From Arenicola marina (taxonomy: Eukaryota > Annelida > Polychaeta > Arenicolidae), in NCBI GenBank assembly GCA_964019135.1, contig OZ025256.1, positions 18,235,911-18,299,910 on the forward strand: 64,000 bases of DNA. Direction: 5' to 3'. Position 1 is the first letter of the stretch; the number at the start of each line of letters is the position of its first letter. Both the position numbers and the translations under genes were made by a program. Below, one piece after another: positions 1 through 8,229 of this stretch. Under the pieces are notes generated by a model. The model worked only from the letters and a program-made list of their open reading frames with translations, made no database searches and had not been told where the DNA came from.

Positions 1-299
1 ACGTCCATCCGCGCTAATGCGTCGAAGGCTTCTCTCATCGCGGAACTTGCCACCAACTTCTGATTTCGTATATATTCCACCAGTTCTTGTCTTTTGCAAC
101 TATAAGCAGATGTTATGGAATCTGCCGGCGAAGCACACCGATCGCCCTCCATATTGGCTTGTTTGCACTGCGAAAGTCACTTCTTACGAGGCCGAATCTC
201 GAATCGCTGGATAGTGCCTTCAAACACTATCCCACCGCTGTCACCAATGTAGCGTTCGAGTGGTATTTTCGCATGCAATGATCCCACCGCTGTCACCAA
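1..299 (-). mobile_element. Ty3/Gypsy internal region, partial (copy 0)
   Basis: The left edge of the window lies inside the 5' part of a Gypsy internal region. It matches 2841-3139 and about 5416-5717 almost base for base. On the minus strand it starts at the PBS (281-298), one base after the LTR end, and holds the beginning of the gag-like frame (ATG at 152-150), which runs off the window. A second PBS copy lies at 229-246. The rest of this unit and the left end of the concatemer are outside the window. Confidence 0.85.
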
Positions 300-412
300 T
301 GTAGCGTTCGAGTAGTATGGTCGCATGCAATGTTCAGCAGCAGACAAGCCAATCTTAAAGTTCTGGGATTTATTTTGTAGTGGAATATATATACATCAAT
401 CCATCGTGGTGA

Positions 413-787
413 ATGTTAACCCCGATGTTAACCCTGGGTTACAGATGTTAACCCTGGGTTACAATGTTAACCCCGGGTTACAGATGTTAACCTCTGGGTT
501 ACAGATGTTAACCCTGGGTTACAGATGTTAACCCTGGGTTACAATGTTAACCCCTGGGTTACAGATGTTAACCCTGGGTTACAGATGTTAACCCTGGGTT
601 ACAGATGTTAACCCTGGGTTACAGATGTTAACCTCGGGTTACAGATGTTAACCCCTGGGTTACCGATGTTAACCCTGGGTTACAGATGTTAACCCCTGGG
701 TTACAGATGTTAACCCTGGGTTACATATGTTAACCCCTGGGTTACAGATGTTAACCCCTGGGTTACCGATGTTAACCCCTGGGTTAC
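413..787. repeat. 20-bp minisatellite inside LTR 1
   Basis: About 18 copies of GATGTTAACCCTGGGTTACA, with small variants (CCCC/CCC, AATG/AGATG, ACCGATG). Each unit is nearly self-complementary: GTTAACCC pairs with GGGTTAC, so it carries TAACCC and GGGTTA, the vertebrate-type telomere hexamer on both strands, head to head. The array lies between the LTR TATA box and its AATAAA, so it should be transcribed within the R/U5 part of the LTR. Confidence 0.93.
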
Positions 788-870
788 TGGTAGGCCGGAG
801 CGCTGACTGGATCTGTCCCTCGCTGGCTGCCTGCCTGACTGACTCTCCCCGGATCGCCACAGCGGCCCGC

Positions 871-879
871 TATATATAT
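871..879 (-). promoter_or_regulatory. LTR 1 TATA box (candidate)
   Basis: A TATATATAT run in a GC-rich context (AGCGGCCCGC on the plus side), placed on the minus strand downstream of the U3 part of the LTR and upstream of the minisatellite and poly-A signal. The same element is at 3670-3678 and 6383-6391 in LTRs 2 and 3. Position and composition fit a Pol II core promoter; activity is not shown. Confidence 0.55.
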
Positions 880-1215
880 CCTGAACATGAATATTCATAA
901 GCTGCGCTGCCGTTCCGCAGACCAGCGTGGACGGCAACAACCACTGCGTTTAAACACTTCTGTACACGCATATACACCACAACAATCCAGAATACCAACT
1001 TAAATGCAAAGTACAATCATTCTCCCATCAAAGTCTGGTTCTAGAATAAACAAGTACTCACGCAAAAGAACTTGAACGTACTATTTAAGTAACCGATCCG
1101 TCGTAACTACTCCCTCTCTCTCTCGCTCTGTATCAGAGACTTAGCGCTTCACCCGTACGGGCAATTATCCGTGGTTAAAATAGTCACTATAGTAGACAAT
1201 CTGTTTTTCGCTACA

Positions 1216-1229
1216 TTACCCCCTTCTCT
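1216..1229 (-). promoter_or_regulatory. Polypurine tract
   Basis: The minus strand reads AGAGAAGGGGGTAA immediately before the LTR start TGTAGCG. This is the expected place and composition of the plus-strand DNA primer of an LTR retrotransposon. The same tract is at 4015-4028. It is absent after LTR 3, where host-like sequence starts at 6736, which marks LTR 3 as the 5' LTR of the concatemer. Confidence 0.8.
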
Positions 1230-1371
1230 GAAAGAGTGTGACCTCACACATAGATTAACCTATACGAAAAACACAATCGTGAATAACGTGCAGAAAGACA
1301 CAATACACAGTAAAGTAACGTTAGAGTCTATAATGTAGGCGCTCGGCGGAATGGGACATCGCCGGCGAACG

Positions 1372-1819
1372 ATTCGAACTGCAGTCTGACTCCGCTACTG
1401 CCTCTTCCGCAGCGGCTGCAGACGTCATCAGCGAGGGGAGACGGCGCTAACGTGGCGGGAGCGACAACTCGACCACCTTGCCGTCCTCTGTCTTGTCCGT
1501 CAAGCCTAATATATCCATGGCCAGCGCTCCATGGGGCTTTCCACAGGTACTTGAGGTAGACAGGCATGTCTGGGACTAGCGCTGGCTCTAACTTTATTCG
1601 AACTGCAGTCTGGATCCGCTACTGCCTCTTACGCAGCGGCTGCAGACGTCATCAAGGAGGGAAGACGGCGCTAACGTGGCGGGAGCGACACCTCGACCAC
1701 CTTGCCGTCCTCTGTCTTGTCCGTCAAGCCTAATATATCCATGGCCAGCGCTCCATGGGGCTTTCCACAGGTACTTGAGGTAGACAGGCATGTCTGGGAC
1801 TAGCGCTGGCACCAACTTC
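1372..1819. repeat. 224-bp tandem duplication in Gypsy internal region 1
   Basis: The segment starting ATTCGAACTGCAGTCTG at 1372 recurs at 1596. The two copies carry several substitutions (for example CTGACTCC versus CTGGATCC, CTTCCGC versus CTTACGC). Internal region 2 has a single copy (around 4169-4390). The duplication covers the integrase N-terminal/catalytic junction and the C-terminal tail, and accounts for nearly all the length difference between the two internal regions. Confidence 0.85.
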
Positions 1820-2118
1820 AGGCATTCCACTCCACCAGAAACTTCTGGTAACGTTGCACTTAAGGTTTTACGGACACCCGAATGACCTCCAACACGATGA
1901 TTATAGACGTACTGGAAGATCTTTGCATGGATCGTTTCTGGAGATAGAAAACGTTTCACTTGGACACCTGGTTTCTGAGCTTCTGTTTTGTAAAACAAGA
2001 GACCACCTAACAGTTCAATGCTGGTGAATCTCGCCCAGTAGCTTCTCAGCTGCAGCAGCCTTTGCCAGCGGAACTCTTCTGGCAGCTTGCTTGATTGGCG
2101 TCGCATCACTGGTATCAA
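1594..2118 (-). pseudogene. Gypsy integrase fragment (zinc-binding and start of catalytic core)
   Basis: This minus-strand frame holds a segment typical of the Gypsy integrase zinc-binding region: an LLGGLLFYK strand, a proline-preceded helix, then YNHRVGGHSGVRKT, which matches the H-x-GH-x-G-x-KT pattern of the HHCC domain. After about residue 90 the frame leaves the integrase. The first block of the catalytic core, AMDILGLTDK with the expected Asp, is instead read in another frame at 1745-1716, so at least one frameshift separates them. The remaining DDE core is missing. The first about 25 codons overlap the RT fragment in a different frame and mark an internal deletion joining RT to integrase. 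Not functional. Confidence 0.75.
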
Positions 2119-2296
2119 TTAAATGCTTCACCAGACCAGTGCGACCCAAATCGGCTTTAGATTTGGCAAACACATGTGCATATTTGCAGAGCAATTTCTT
2201 CACGTCCTTCTGCTGCACTGACGTGAGTTCCAACCTTGATTGCTTCCACAGAGTTTCAAGGTGATCAGGAATATCGCTGTCATCTGCACTGCACAT
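2015..2296 (-). pseudogene. Gypsy reverse transcriptase, N-terminal fragment
   Basis: A 93-codon minus-strand frame with the segment that leads into RT in Ty3/Gypsy Pol: a DIPDHLETLW stretch, a helix ending in LLCKYAHVFAKS, then DLGRT..VKHLIDT.DATPIKQ..RRVP. The KHxIDTxDAxPIxQ block is characteristic of Gypsy RT. The frame stops after LLGEIHQH, where the sequence passes straight into integrase in another frame. The catalytic YxDD region, thumb and RNase H are therefore absent. It is separated from the upstream post-protease frame by a one-base frame change around 2297-2335. A near-identical copy is at 4590-4871. Confidence 0.85.
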
Positions 2297-2331
2297 GCCG
2301 CTATTTTCTTCAAGAGTTTCTTCATCGCCAT

Positions 2332-2661
2332 CTATTCTAGGTCACAGTCTGTAACATTGTCAACAGCTTGACACGCGTTAACAAGAGAGTGTTGATAGAT
2401 CTTCTGGCGCTTTCCGTGCAAGTTCATGACCCGCACAGGTATACAGCCCGTGCTAGGATCAACAATCATTTTTGCAACTATCACTTGCTTGCGTGCGCTG
2501 AACGATTTGTTGCCTTCTACCACACCGGTAGTGAAACGAGGATTTCCCTGAACGCGTCCTTTGACGATCATTTCACAATCTGCTGGGATGTTCACTGTCT
2601 CGCAGAGCGTGACACGATACAGTAATGTAACTTCTCTTGTGACAGTGATACTGTTCGCCGT
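2332..2661 (-). pseudogene. Gypsy Pol segment between protease and RT
   Basis: The open frame begins after a stop at 2664-2662. No ATG is needed, as it is a piece of a polyprotein. It contains RVTLCETVNIPADCEM and VKGRV, matching the strand-rich linker of Gypsy Pol (usually IPPxSExxVxG), then VDPSTGCIPVRVMNL, another conserved linker block. The protease active site (DTG/DSG) is not found upstream. The frame ends at TAG (2334-2332), one base out of phase with the RT fragment. The same breaks occur in the copy at 4907-5236. Confidence 0.75.
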
Positions 2662-2677
2662 TCAGGCTGAGCTAAGG

Positions 2678-2992
2678 TCATATTTTCAGCGTTGAGAATG
2701 CCACGGGGCTGCCTCGTGAAGTCAAGACAAAGCCCCAACCCGTGTTCTTACTGAACTTCCGTCCTCGTCGAAACACAGTCGAACGTTGTTGGACTGAAGT
2801 GTCTGGCACCACGGACTCTTGATTTGTCTCAAAGTCAGTTACTTCCATCCGCGCTAATGCGTCGAAGGCTTCTCTCATCGCGGAACTTGCCACCAACTTC
2901 TGATTTCGTATATATTCCACCAGTTCTTGTCTTTTGCAACTATAAGCAGATGTTATGGAATCTGCCGGCGAAGCACACCGATCGCCCTCCAT
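2678..2992 (-). pseudogene. Gypsy gag-like N-terminal fragment
   Basis: A 104-codon frame starting at ATG 2992-2990, about 130-150 bases downstream of the PBS on the minus strand, the usual place for gag. Residues about 18-50 are hydrophilic and helix-prone (KRQELVEYIRNQK, AMREAFDALARM), like the gag N terminus of several metazoan Gypsy elements. No CCHC zinc knuckle or protease follows; the last about 45 residues look like out-of-frame or rearranged sequence. The assignment rests on position and weak similarity of type. The same frame is at 5253-5567, and its beginning is at 1-152. Confidence 0.55.
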
Positions 2993-3068
2993 ATTGGCTT
3001 GTTTGCACTGCGAAAGTCACTTCTTACGAGGCTGAATCTCGAATCGCTGGATAGTGCCTTCAAACACT

Positions 3069-3138
3069 ATCCCACCGCTGTCACCAATGTAGCGTTCGAG
3101 TGGTATTTTCGCATGCAATGATCCCACCGCTGTCACCA
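3069..3138 (-). promoter_or_regulatory. Duplicated primer binding site (tRNA-Leu type)
   Basis: On the minus strand TGGTGACAGCGGTGGGAT occurs twice (3138-3121 and 3086-3069), each one base after a CGCTACA LTR end. Its complement, ATCCCACCGCTGTCACCA, resembles the 3' end of metazoan tRNA-Leu including CCA. The 52-bp unit containing LTR end plus PBS is duplicated in tandem. The same double arrangement is at 229-298. In the third unit the outer copy (5644-5664) has a 3-bp insertion and only the inner one (5699-5716) is perfect. Confidence 0.78.
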
Positions 3139-3139
3139 A

Positions 3140-4014
3140 TGTAGCGTTCGAGTAGTGTGGTCGCATGCAATGTTCAGCAGCAGACAAGCCAATCTTAAAG
3201 TTCTGGGATTTATTTTGTAGTGGAATATATATACATCAATCCATCGTGGTGAATGTTAACCCCGATGTTAACCCTGGGTTACAGATGTTAACCCTGGGTT
3301 ACAGATGTTAACCCTGGGTTACAATGTTAACCCTGGGTTACAATGTTAACCCCTGGGTTACAGATGTTAACCCTGGGTTACAGATGTTAACCCTGGGTTA
3401 CAGATGTTAACCCTGGGTTACAGATGTTAACCCCTGGGTTACCGATGTTAACCCTGGGTTACAGATGTCAACCCCTGGGTTACAGATGTTAACCCTGGGT
3501 TACATATGTTAACCCCTGGGTTACAGATGTTAACCCCGGGTTACAGATGTTAACCCCTGGGTTACCGATGTTAACCCCTGGGTTACTGGTAGGCCGGAGC
3601 GCTGACTGGATCTGTCCCTCGCTGGCTGCCTGCCTGACTGACTCTCCCCGGATCGCCACAGCGGCCCGCTATATATATCCTGAACATGAATATTCATAAG
3701 CTGCGCTGCCGTTCCGCAGACCAGCGTGGACGGCAACAACCACTGCGTTTAAACACTTCTGTACACGCATATACACCACAACAATCCAGAATACCAACTT
3801 AAATGCAAAGTACAATCATTCTCCCATCAAAGTCTGGTTCTAGAATAAACAAGTACTCACGCAAAAGAACTTGAACGTACTATTTAAGTAACCGATCCGT
3901 CGTAACTACTCTCTCTCTCTCTCGCTCTGTATCAGAGACTTAGCGCTTCACCCGTACGGGCAATTATCCGTGGTTAAAATAGTCACTATAGTAGACAATC
4001 TGTTTTTCGCTACA
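3140..4014 (-). mobile_element. Ty3/Gypsy LTR 2
   Basis: This 875-bp LTR has the same TGTAGCG...CGCTACA ends, TATA box (3670-3678), AATAAA (3209-3214, minus) and internal minisatellite (3253-3586) as LTR 1. It is shared between two internal regions: PBS on one side, polypurine tract (4015-4028) on the other. This is the arrangement produced by recombination between LTRs of adjacent or sister copies. Confidence 0.88.
3253..3586. repeat. 20-bp minisatellite inside LTR 2
   Basis: About 16 copies of the same telomere-hexamer palindrome unit as in LTR 1, with a different order of variants, including one GATGTCAACCCC unit. It is the shortest of the three arrays. Confidence 0.93.
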
Positions 4015-4126
4015 TTACCCCCTTCTCTGAAAGAGTGTGACCTCACACCTAGATTAACCTATACGAAAAACACAATCGTAAATAACGTGCAGAAAGACAC
4101 AATACACAGTAAAGTAACGTTAGAGT

Positions 4127-4684
4127 CTATAATGTAGGCGCTCGGCGGAATGGGACATCGCCGGCGAACGATTCGAACTGCAGTCTGACTCCGCTACTGC
4201 CTCTTCCGCAGCGGCTGCAGACGTCATCAGGGAGGGGAGACGGCGCTAACGTGGCGGGAGCAACAACTCGACCACCTTGCCGTCCTCTGTCTTGTCCGTC
4301 AAGCCTAATATATCCATGGCCAGCGCTCCATGGGGCTTTCCACAGGTACTTGAGGTAGACAGGCATGTCTGGGACTAGCGCTGGCACCAACTTCAGGCAT
4401 TCCACTCCACCAGAAACTTCTGGTAACGTTGCACTTAAGGTTTTACGGACACCCGAATGACCTCCAACACGATGATTATAGACGTACTGGAAGATCTTTG
4501 CATGGATCGTTTCTGGAGATAGCAAACGTTTCACTTGGACACCTGGTTTCTGAGCTTCTGTTTTGTAAAACAAGAGACCACCTAACAGTTCAATGCTGGT
4601 GAATCTCGCCCAGTAGCTTCTCAGCGGCAGCAGCCTTTGCCAGCGGAACTCTTCTGGCAGCTTGCTTGGTTGGCGTCGCATCAC
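4127..4684 (-). pseudogene. Gypsy integrase fragment (copy 2)
   Basis: Counterpart of 1594-2118, read on the minus strand, with the same HxxxGGHSGVRKT zinc-binding segment and the same loss of frame before the catalytic core. Here the frame continues to an in-frame C-terminal tail ending near 4127 because the 224-bp duplication is absent. Not functional. Confidence 0.75.
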
Positions 4685-4871
4685 CGGTATCGATTAAATG
4701 CTTCACCAGACTAGTGCGACCCAAATCGGCTTTAGATTTGGCAAACACATGTGCATATTTGCAGAGCAATTTCTTCACGTCCTTCTGCTGCACTGACGTG
4801 AGTTCCAACCTTGATTGCTTCCACAGAGTTTCAAGGTGATCAGGAATATCGCTGTCATCTGCACTGCACAT
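4590..4871 (-). pseudogene. Gypsy reverse transcriptase, N-terminal fragment (copy 2)
   Basis: Nearly identical to the fragment at 2015-2296 (a few amino-acid changes, for example DTGDATP where copy 1 has DTSDATP). It retains the KHLIDT and RRVP blocks and the same abrupt junction into integrase. No catalytic RT motifs. Confidence 0.85.
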
Positions 4872-4906
4872 GCCGCTATTTTCTTCAAGAGTTTCTTCAT
4901 CGCCAT

Positions 4907-5236
4907 CTATTCTAGGTCACAGTCTGTAACATTGTCAACAGCTTGACACGTGTTAACAAGAGAGTGTTGATAGATCTTCTGGCGCTTTCCGTGCAAGTTC
5001 ATGACCCGCACAGGTATACAGCCCGTGCTAGGATCAACAATCATTTTTGCAACTATCACTTGCTTGCGTGCGCTGAACGATTTGTTGCCTTCTACCACAC
5101 CGGTAGTGAAACGAGGATTTCCCTGAACGCGTCCTTTGACGATCATTTCACAATCTGCTGGGATGTTCACTGTCTCGCAGAGCGTGACACGATACAGTAA
5201 TGTAACTTCTCTTGTGACAGCGATACTGTTCGCCGT
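4907..5236 (-). pseudogene. Gypsy Pol segment between protease and RT (copy 2)
   Basis: Same frame and limits as the segment at 2332-2661, with essentially one amino-acid change near the end. It shares the terminal TAG and the one-base offset to RT. Confidence 0.72.
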
Positions 5237-5252
5237 TCAGGCTGAGCTAAGG

Positions 5253-5567
5253 TCATATTTTCAGCGTTGAGAATGCCACGGGGCTGCCTCGTGAAGTCAA
5301 GACAAAGCCCCAACCCGTGTTCTTACTGAACTTCCGTCCTCGTCGAAACACAGTCGAACGTTGTTGGACTGAAGTGTCTGGCACCACGGACTCTTGATTT
5401 GTCTCAAAGTCAGTTACGTCCATCCGCGCTAATGCGTCGAAGGCTTCTCTCATCGCGGAACTTGCCACCAACTTCTGATTTCGTATATATTCCACCAGTT
5501 CTTGTCTTTTGCAACTATAAGCAGATGTTATGGAATCTGCCGGCGAAGCACACCGATCGCCCTCCAT
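5253..5567 (-). pseudogene. Gypsy gag-like N-terminal fragment (copy 2)
   Basis: Same 104-codon frame as 2678-2992 with one visible amino-acid difference (LARMDV versus LARMEV). It lies just downstream of the PBS on the minus strand. No zinc knuckle. Confidence 0.55.
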
Positions 5568-5717
5568 ATTGGCTTGTCTGCACTGCGAAAGTCACTTCTT
5601 ACGAGGCTGAATCTCGAATCGCTGGATAGTGCCTTCAAACACTATCCCGCCACCGCTGTCACCAATGTAGCGTTCGAGTGGTATTTTCGCATGCAATGAT
5701 CCCACCGCTGTCACCAA

Positions 5718-6735
5718 TGTAGCGTTCGAGTAGTATGGTCGCATGCAATGTTAAGCAGCAGACAAGCCAATCTTAAAGTTCTGGGATTTATTTGGTAGTG
5801 GAATATATATACATCAATCCATCGTGGTGAATGTTAACCCCGATGTTAACCCTGGGTTACAGATGTTAACCCTGGGTTACAGATGTTAACCCTGAGTTAC
5901 AATGTTAACCCCGGGTTACAGATGTTAACCCCTGGGTTACAGATGTTAACCCTGGGTTACAGATGTTAACCCTGGGTTACAATGTTAACCCCTGGGTTAC
6001 AGATGTTAACCCTGGGTTACAGATGTTAACCCTGGGTAACAATGTTAACCCCGGGTTACAGATGTTAACCCCTGGGTTACCGATGTTAACCCTGGGTTAC
6101 AGATGTTAACCCTGGGTTACTATGTTAACCCCTGGGTTACAGATGTTAACCCTGGGTTACAGATGTTAACCCTGGGTTACAGATGTTAACCCCGGGTTAC
6201 AGATGTTAACCCCTGGGTTACCGATGTTAACCCTGGGTTACAGATGTTAACCCCTGGGTTACAGATGTTAACCCCGGGTTACAGATGTTAACCCCGGGTT
6301 ACCGATGTTAACCCCTGGGTTACTGGTAGGCCGGAGAGCTGCCTGCCTGACTGACTCTCCCCGGATCGCCACAGCGGCCCGCTATATATATCCTGAACAT
6401 GAATATTCATAAGCTGCGCTGCCGTTCTGCAGACCAGCGTGGACGGCAACAACCACTGCGTTTAAACACTTCTGTACACGCATATACACCACAACAATCC
6501 AGAATACCAACTTAAATGCAAAGTACAATCATTCTCCCATCAAAGTCTGGTTCTAGAATAAACAAGTACTCACGCAAAAGAACTTGAACGTACTATTTAA
6601 GTTACCGATCCGTCGTAACTACTCTCTCTGACTCTCTCTCTCTCGCTCTGTATCAGAGACTTAGCGCTTCACCCGTACGGGCAATTATCCGTGGTTAAAA
6701 TAGTCACTATAGTAGACAATCTGTTTTTCGCTACA
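5718..6735 (-). mobile_element. Ty3/Gypsy LTR 3 (5' LTR of the concatemer)
   Basis: This 1,018-bp LTR has the same ends, TATA box (6383-6391) and AATAAA (5787-5792, minus). It is the longest because its minisatellite (5831-6323) has about 24 units. It also has about 24 bp deleted after the array (GGAGAGCTGCC) and an expanded CTCTCT stretch near 6626-6645. It ends at CTACA (6731-6735), and the next bases (TTAGCAATG) are not the polypurine tract, so this is the outer end. The target-site duplication cannot be checked because the other end is outside the window. Confidence 0.87.
5831..6323. repeat. 20-bp minisatellite inside LTR 3
   Basis: About 24 copies of the GTTAACCC-GGGTTAC unit. Blocks of several units recur within the array, so expansion was by multi-unit duplication. 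Same family as the arrays in LTRs 1 and 2. Confidence 0.92.
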
Positions 6736-7109
6736 TTAGCAATGAGTAACTTTACTCCCACTCGATCGTGGCCTGGAAACTGTCGTAGCTCTTTAATTAT
6801 CACACTAACAGGAAATCTAAAAACGTCTAACTGCGTGTTAGTTCTAACAAAATAAATCATCTTCTGCGCCATAATGACCTCTATGACCTCTAGCCTACAT
6901 ATGATATCTATCTAAAAAGATTTTAAATGTTACTTATTGAAGTATTACTGTATGCGCAGCTTCAGGTGGCCGTCAAGGTCTCGTTGAACGCTGCCTTGAC
7001 GTGTTCATGGTCCACAACATACACAGGAGCTGGTCAAATTCACTGGTGACGTCACCCTATTGTTCTCACAATTTGTTCTTTCTGTAATGTGTGTGTTTGA
7101 GTCATAAGC
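6736..7109. other. Unique flanking sequence
   Basis: AT-rich sequence next to the Gypsy 5' LTR. I see no gene. Its last part (about 6996-7075) is one copy of a diverged direct repeat whose partner is at about 7322-7397. Confidence 0.6.
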
Positions 7110-7397
7110 CAGGGGCGGATCCAGAAAATCTGGATGGGGGGGGGGGGGGGTGGGCGGTTTCAGGATCTGATCCAGTTATGCTGGATAAGGGCGGGGGGGG
7201 CACGTTTTGGTTTTCGCATGTTGAATGGTATAGATTATATGGTCGGCCCCCGCTGGATCCGCCCCTGTAAGCACTTTTTTTTCTTTCCTTCGCCCTCGGA
7301 CTCCATTATTATTCTGCAATGGCGTGTTCCTTGGACATTAACTAACACGTAGGAGCTGGTAAAATGCACCGGTGACGTCACTCTATTGTTCTCACGC
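6996..7397. repeat. Diverged direct repeat pair with TGACGTCA
   Basis: About 6996-7075 and 7322-7397 align: both contain GAGCTGGT.AAAT.CAC.GGTGACGTCA followed by CT(C)TATTGTTCTCAC with several differences. Each includes a perfect TGACGTCA palindrome (CRE/ATF type) at about 7047-7054 and 7373-7380. The interval holds the MITE at 7110-7267. A further short match, GTGTGTTTGAGTCA, occurs at about 7090-7103 and 7850-7863. Confidence 0.7.
7110..7267. mobile_element. 158-bp MITE-like element with CAGGGGCGGATCCAG ends
   Basis: The element starts CAGGGGCGGATCCAG and ends CTGGATCCGCCCCTG, a perfect 15-bp terminal inverted repeat. It is flanked by TAAGC on both sides (7105-7109 and 7268-7272), which fits a 5-bp target-site duplication. 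CAGGGGCGG-type ends are known from hAT-like non-autonomous elements in animals, but hAT duplications are usually 8 bp, so the superfamily is open. Inside are a 15-G run (7136-7150) and a second partial copy of the subterminal motif. No coding capacity. Confidence 0.8.
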
Positions 7398-7420
7398 GAC
7401 AATATTTTTCTGAAATGTAG

Positions 7421-7846
7421 AAAACGGAAACTCTCCGGACATCGAAATTTGCAAATTATTTGTTTACTTTACGAGTTGAGGACGAAATCTATGCATATTC
7501 CTTACCTATGAACTTAGGCTTGTCTGAAGAATTGTTTATCCGATCTGCAGTTCGATTCCTATCCTCACAATTCATGACCCGCCATGCTATTTAATAGAGA
7601 AGACGATATTGTTTTCATCGTTCTCTTGTCAGTCGCGCAAATCAAGCCATCAAGCCGATCGGCTGCTTCGAAGTGCAGCAAAGCAACATTTGCTTATAGT
7701 TTATTTGCAAGTGTCTCAGGAAACCTGAGTTGACATACACTTATTAGGCTCCGATTTGAAGTTTACGTAGAAAGTATTTTTTTCTTCGAATCAGTGAATA
7801 ATTTCTCGTAAACGGGAAATCTCGTTGTCCGGATAGTTTCCGTTTA
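7421..7846. repeat. Imperfect inverted repeat pair (about 23 bp arms)
   Basis: AAACGGAAACTCTCCGGACA near 7422-7441 is matched on the opposite strand near 7823-7846 (AAACGGAAACTATCCGGACA). The roughly 380 bp between them has no gene. This could be the remains of a small inverted-repeat transposon; I found no clear target duplication. Confidence 0.5.
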
Positions 7847-8229
7847 TTAGTGTGTTTGAGTCACAAGGAAGTGGATTTTACATAATAAGCCAATGTCCTC
7901 AGAAAACGAGGAATGTACCAGATCTGTCGCCGTCGTCAGTGATCGATCGTCTTGTCATTGACACCGGTACCGGATGTCTTGAAGGTCGCATGTGGCACAT
8001 GTATGCAAGTTTAGCAAATACACCGACAGGTTATTTACATGTTAGTGTTATAGTATTGCTGTAGCCGATACGGCGTTTAAACTCCCCCGGTCCGGTCTAC
8101 GTATGGGCATAGTACAATCCAGAGGAATATATGGGGGGGGGGGGCTCTTAACTTCTAAATATATATATTCCTCCATAACTTACATGAGAAGGGAGATGGA
8201 AATTTCTTCTGCCTGTTTGTATCATATGG
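7847..8229. other. Gene-free unique sequence
   Basis: No gene seen. There is a 12-G run at 8133-8144 framed by an inverted GAGGAATATAT / ATATATTCCTCC pair (about 8121-8132 and 8162-8174), possibly a small fold-back. Confidence 0.5.

Larger units (their letters stand above)
300..1215 (-). mobile_element. Ty3/Gypsy LTR 1
   Basis: In minus orientation this segment begins TGTAGCG and ends CGCTACA, a 7-bp inverted terminal repeat of the TG...CA type. The end abuts a tRNA-Leu-type PBS (281-298, one spacer base) and the start abuts a polypurine tract (1216-1229). A TATA box (TATATATA, 871-879) and a poly-A signal (AATAAA on the minus strand, 369-374) are in the order expected for U3-R-U5. The LTR is 916 bp. 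It differs from LTR 2 (875 bp) and LTR 3 (1018 bp) mainly in the copy number of its internal 20-bp minisatellite. Confidence 0.88.
1216..3139 (-). mobile_element. Ty3/Gypsy internal region 1 (defective)
   Basis: On the minus strand the order is PBS (3121-3138), gag-like frame (2992-2678), post-protease segment (2661-2332), N-terminal RT segment (2296-2015), integrase segment (about 2060-1716), C-terminal tail, polypurine tract. Frames change between segments, and most of RT plus all of RNase H is missing, so the internal region is only 1,924 bp against roughly 4-5 kb in intact Gypsy elements. It contains a 224-bp tandem duplication (1372-1595 and 1596-1819) absent from internal region 2. Confidence 0.85.
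4015..5717 (-). mobile_element. Ty3/Gypsy internal region 2 (defective)
   Basis: This 1,703-bp region is collinear with internal region 1 but without the 224-bp duplication. It carries the same RT-integrase deletion junction, the same frame break before RT and the same truncated gag. Only scattered substitutions separate it from region 1, so both descend from one already defective element. Confidence 0.85.

Noticed and set aside
413-787. An interstitial telomere array.
   Set aside because: TAACCC and GGGTTA alternate on the two strands within each 20-bp unit; there is no run of TTAGGG. The array is part of an LTR and recurs in each LTR.
2368-2625. Plus-strand frames in the Gypsy internal regions (also 17-281, 2824-3121, 4943-5200, 5399-5699).
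   Set aside because: They lie opposite recognisable minus-strand Gypsy gag and pol segments and are shadows of them.
6669-6872. A 67-codon minus-strand frame crossing the end of LTR 3.
   Set aside because: It starts in flanking DNA and ends inside the LTR, has no recognisable domain and is of a length expected by chance.
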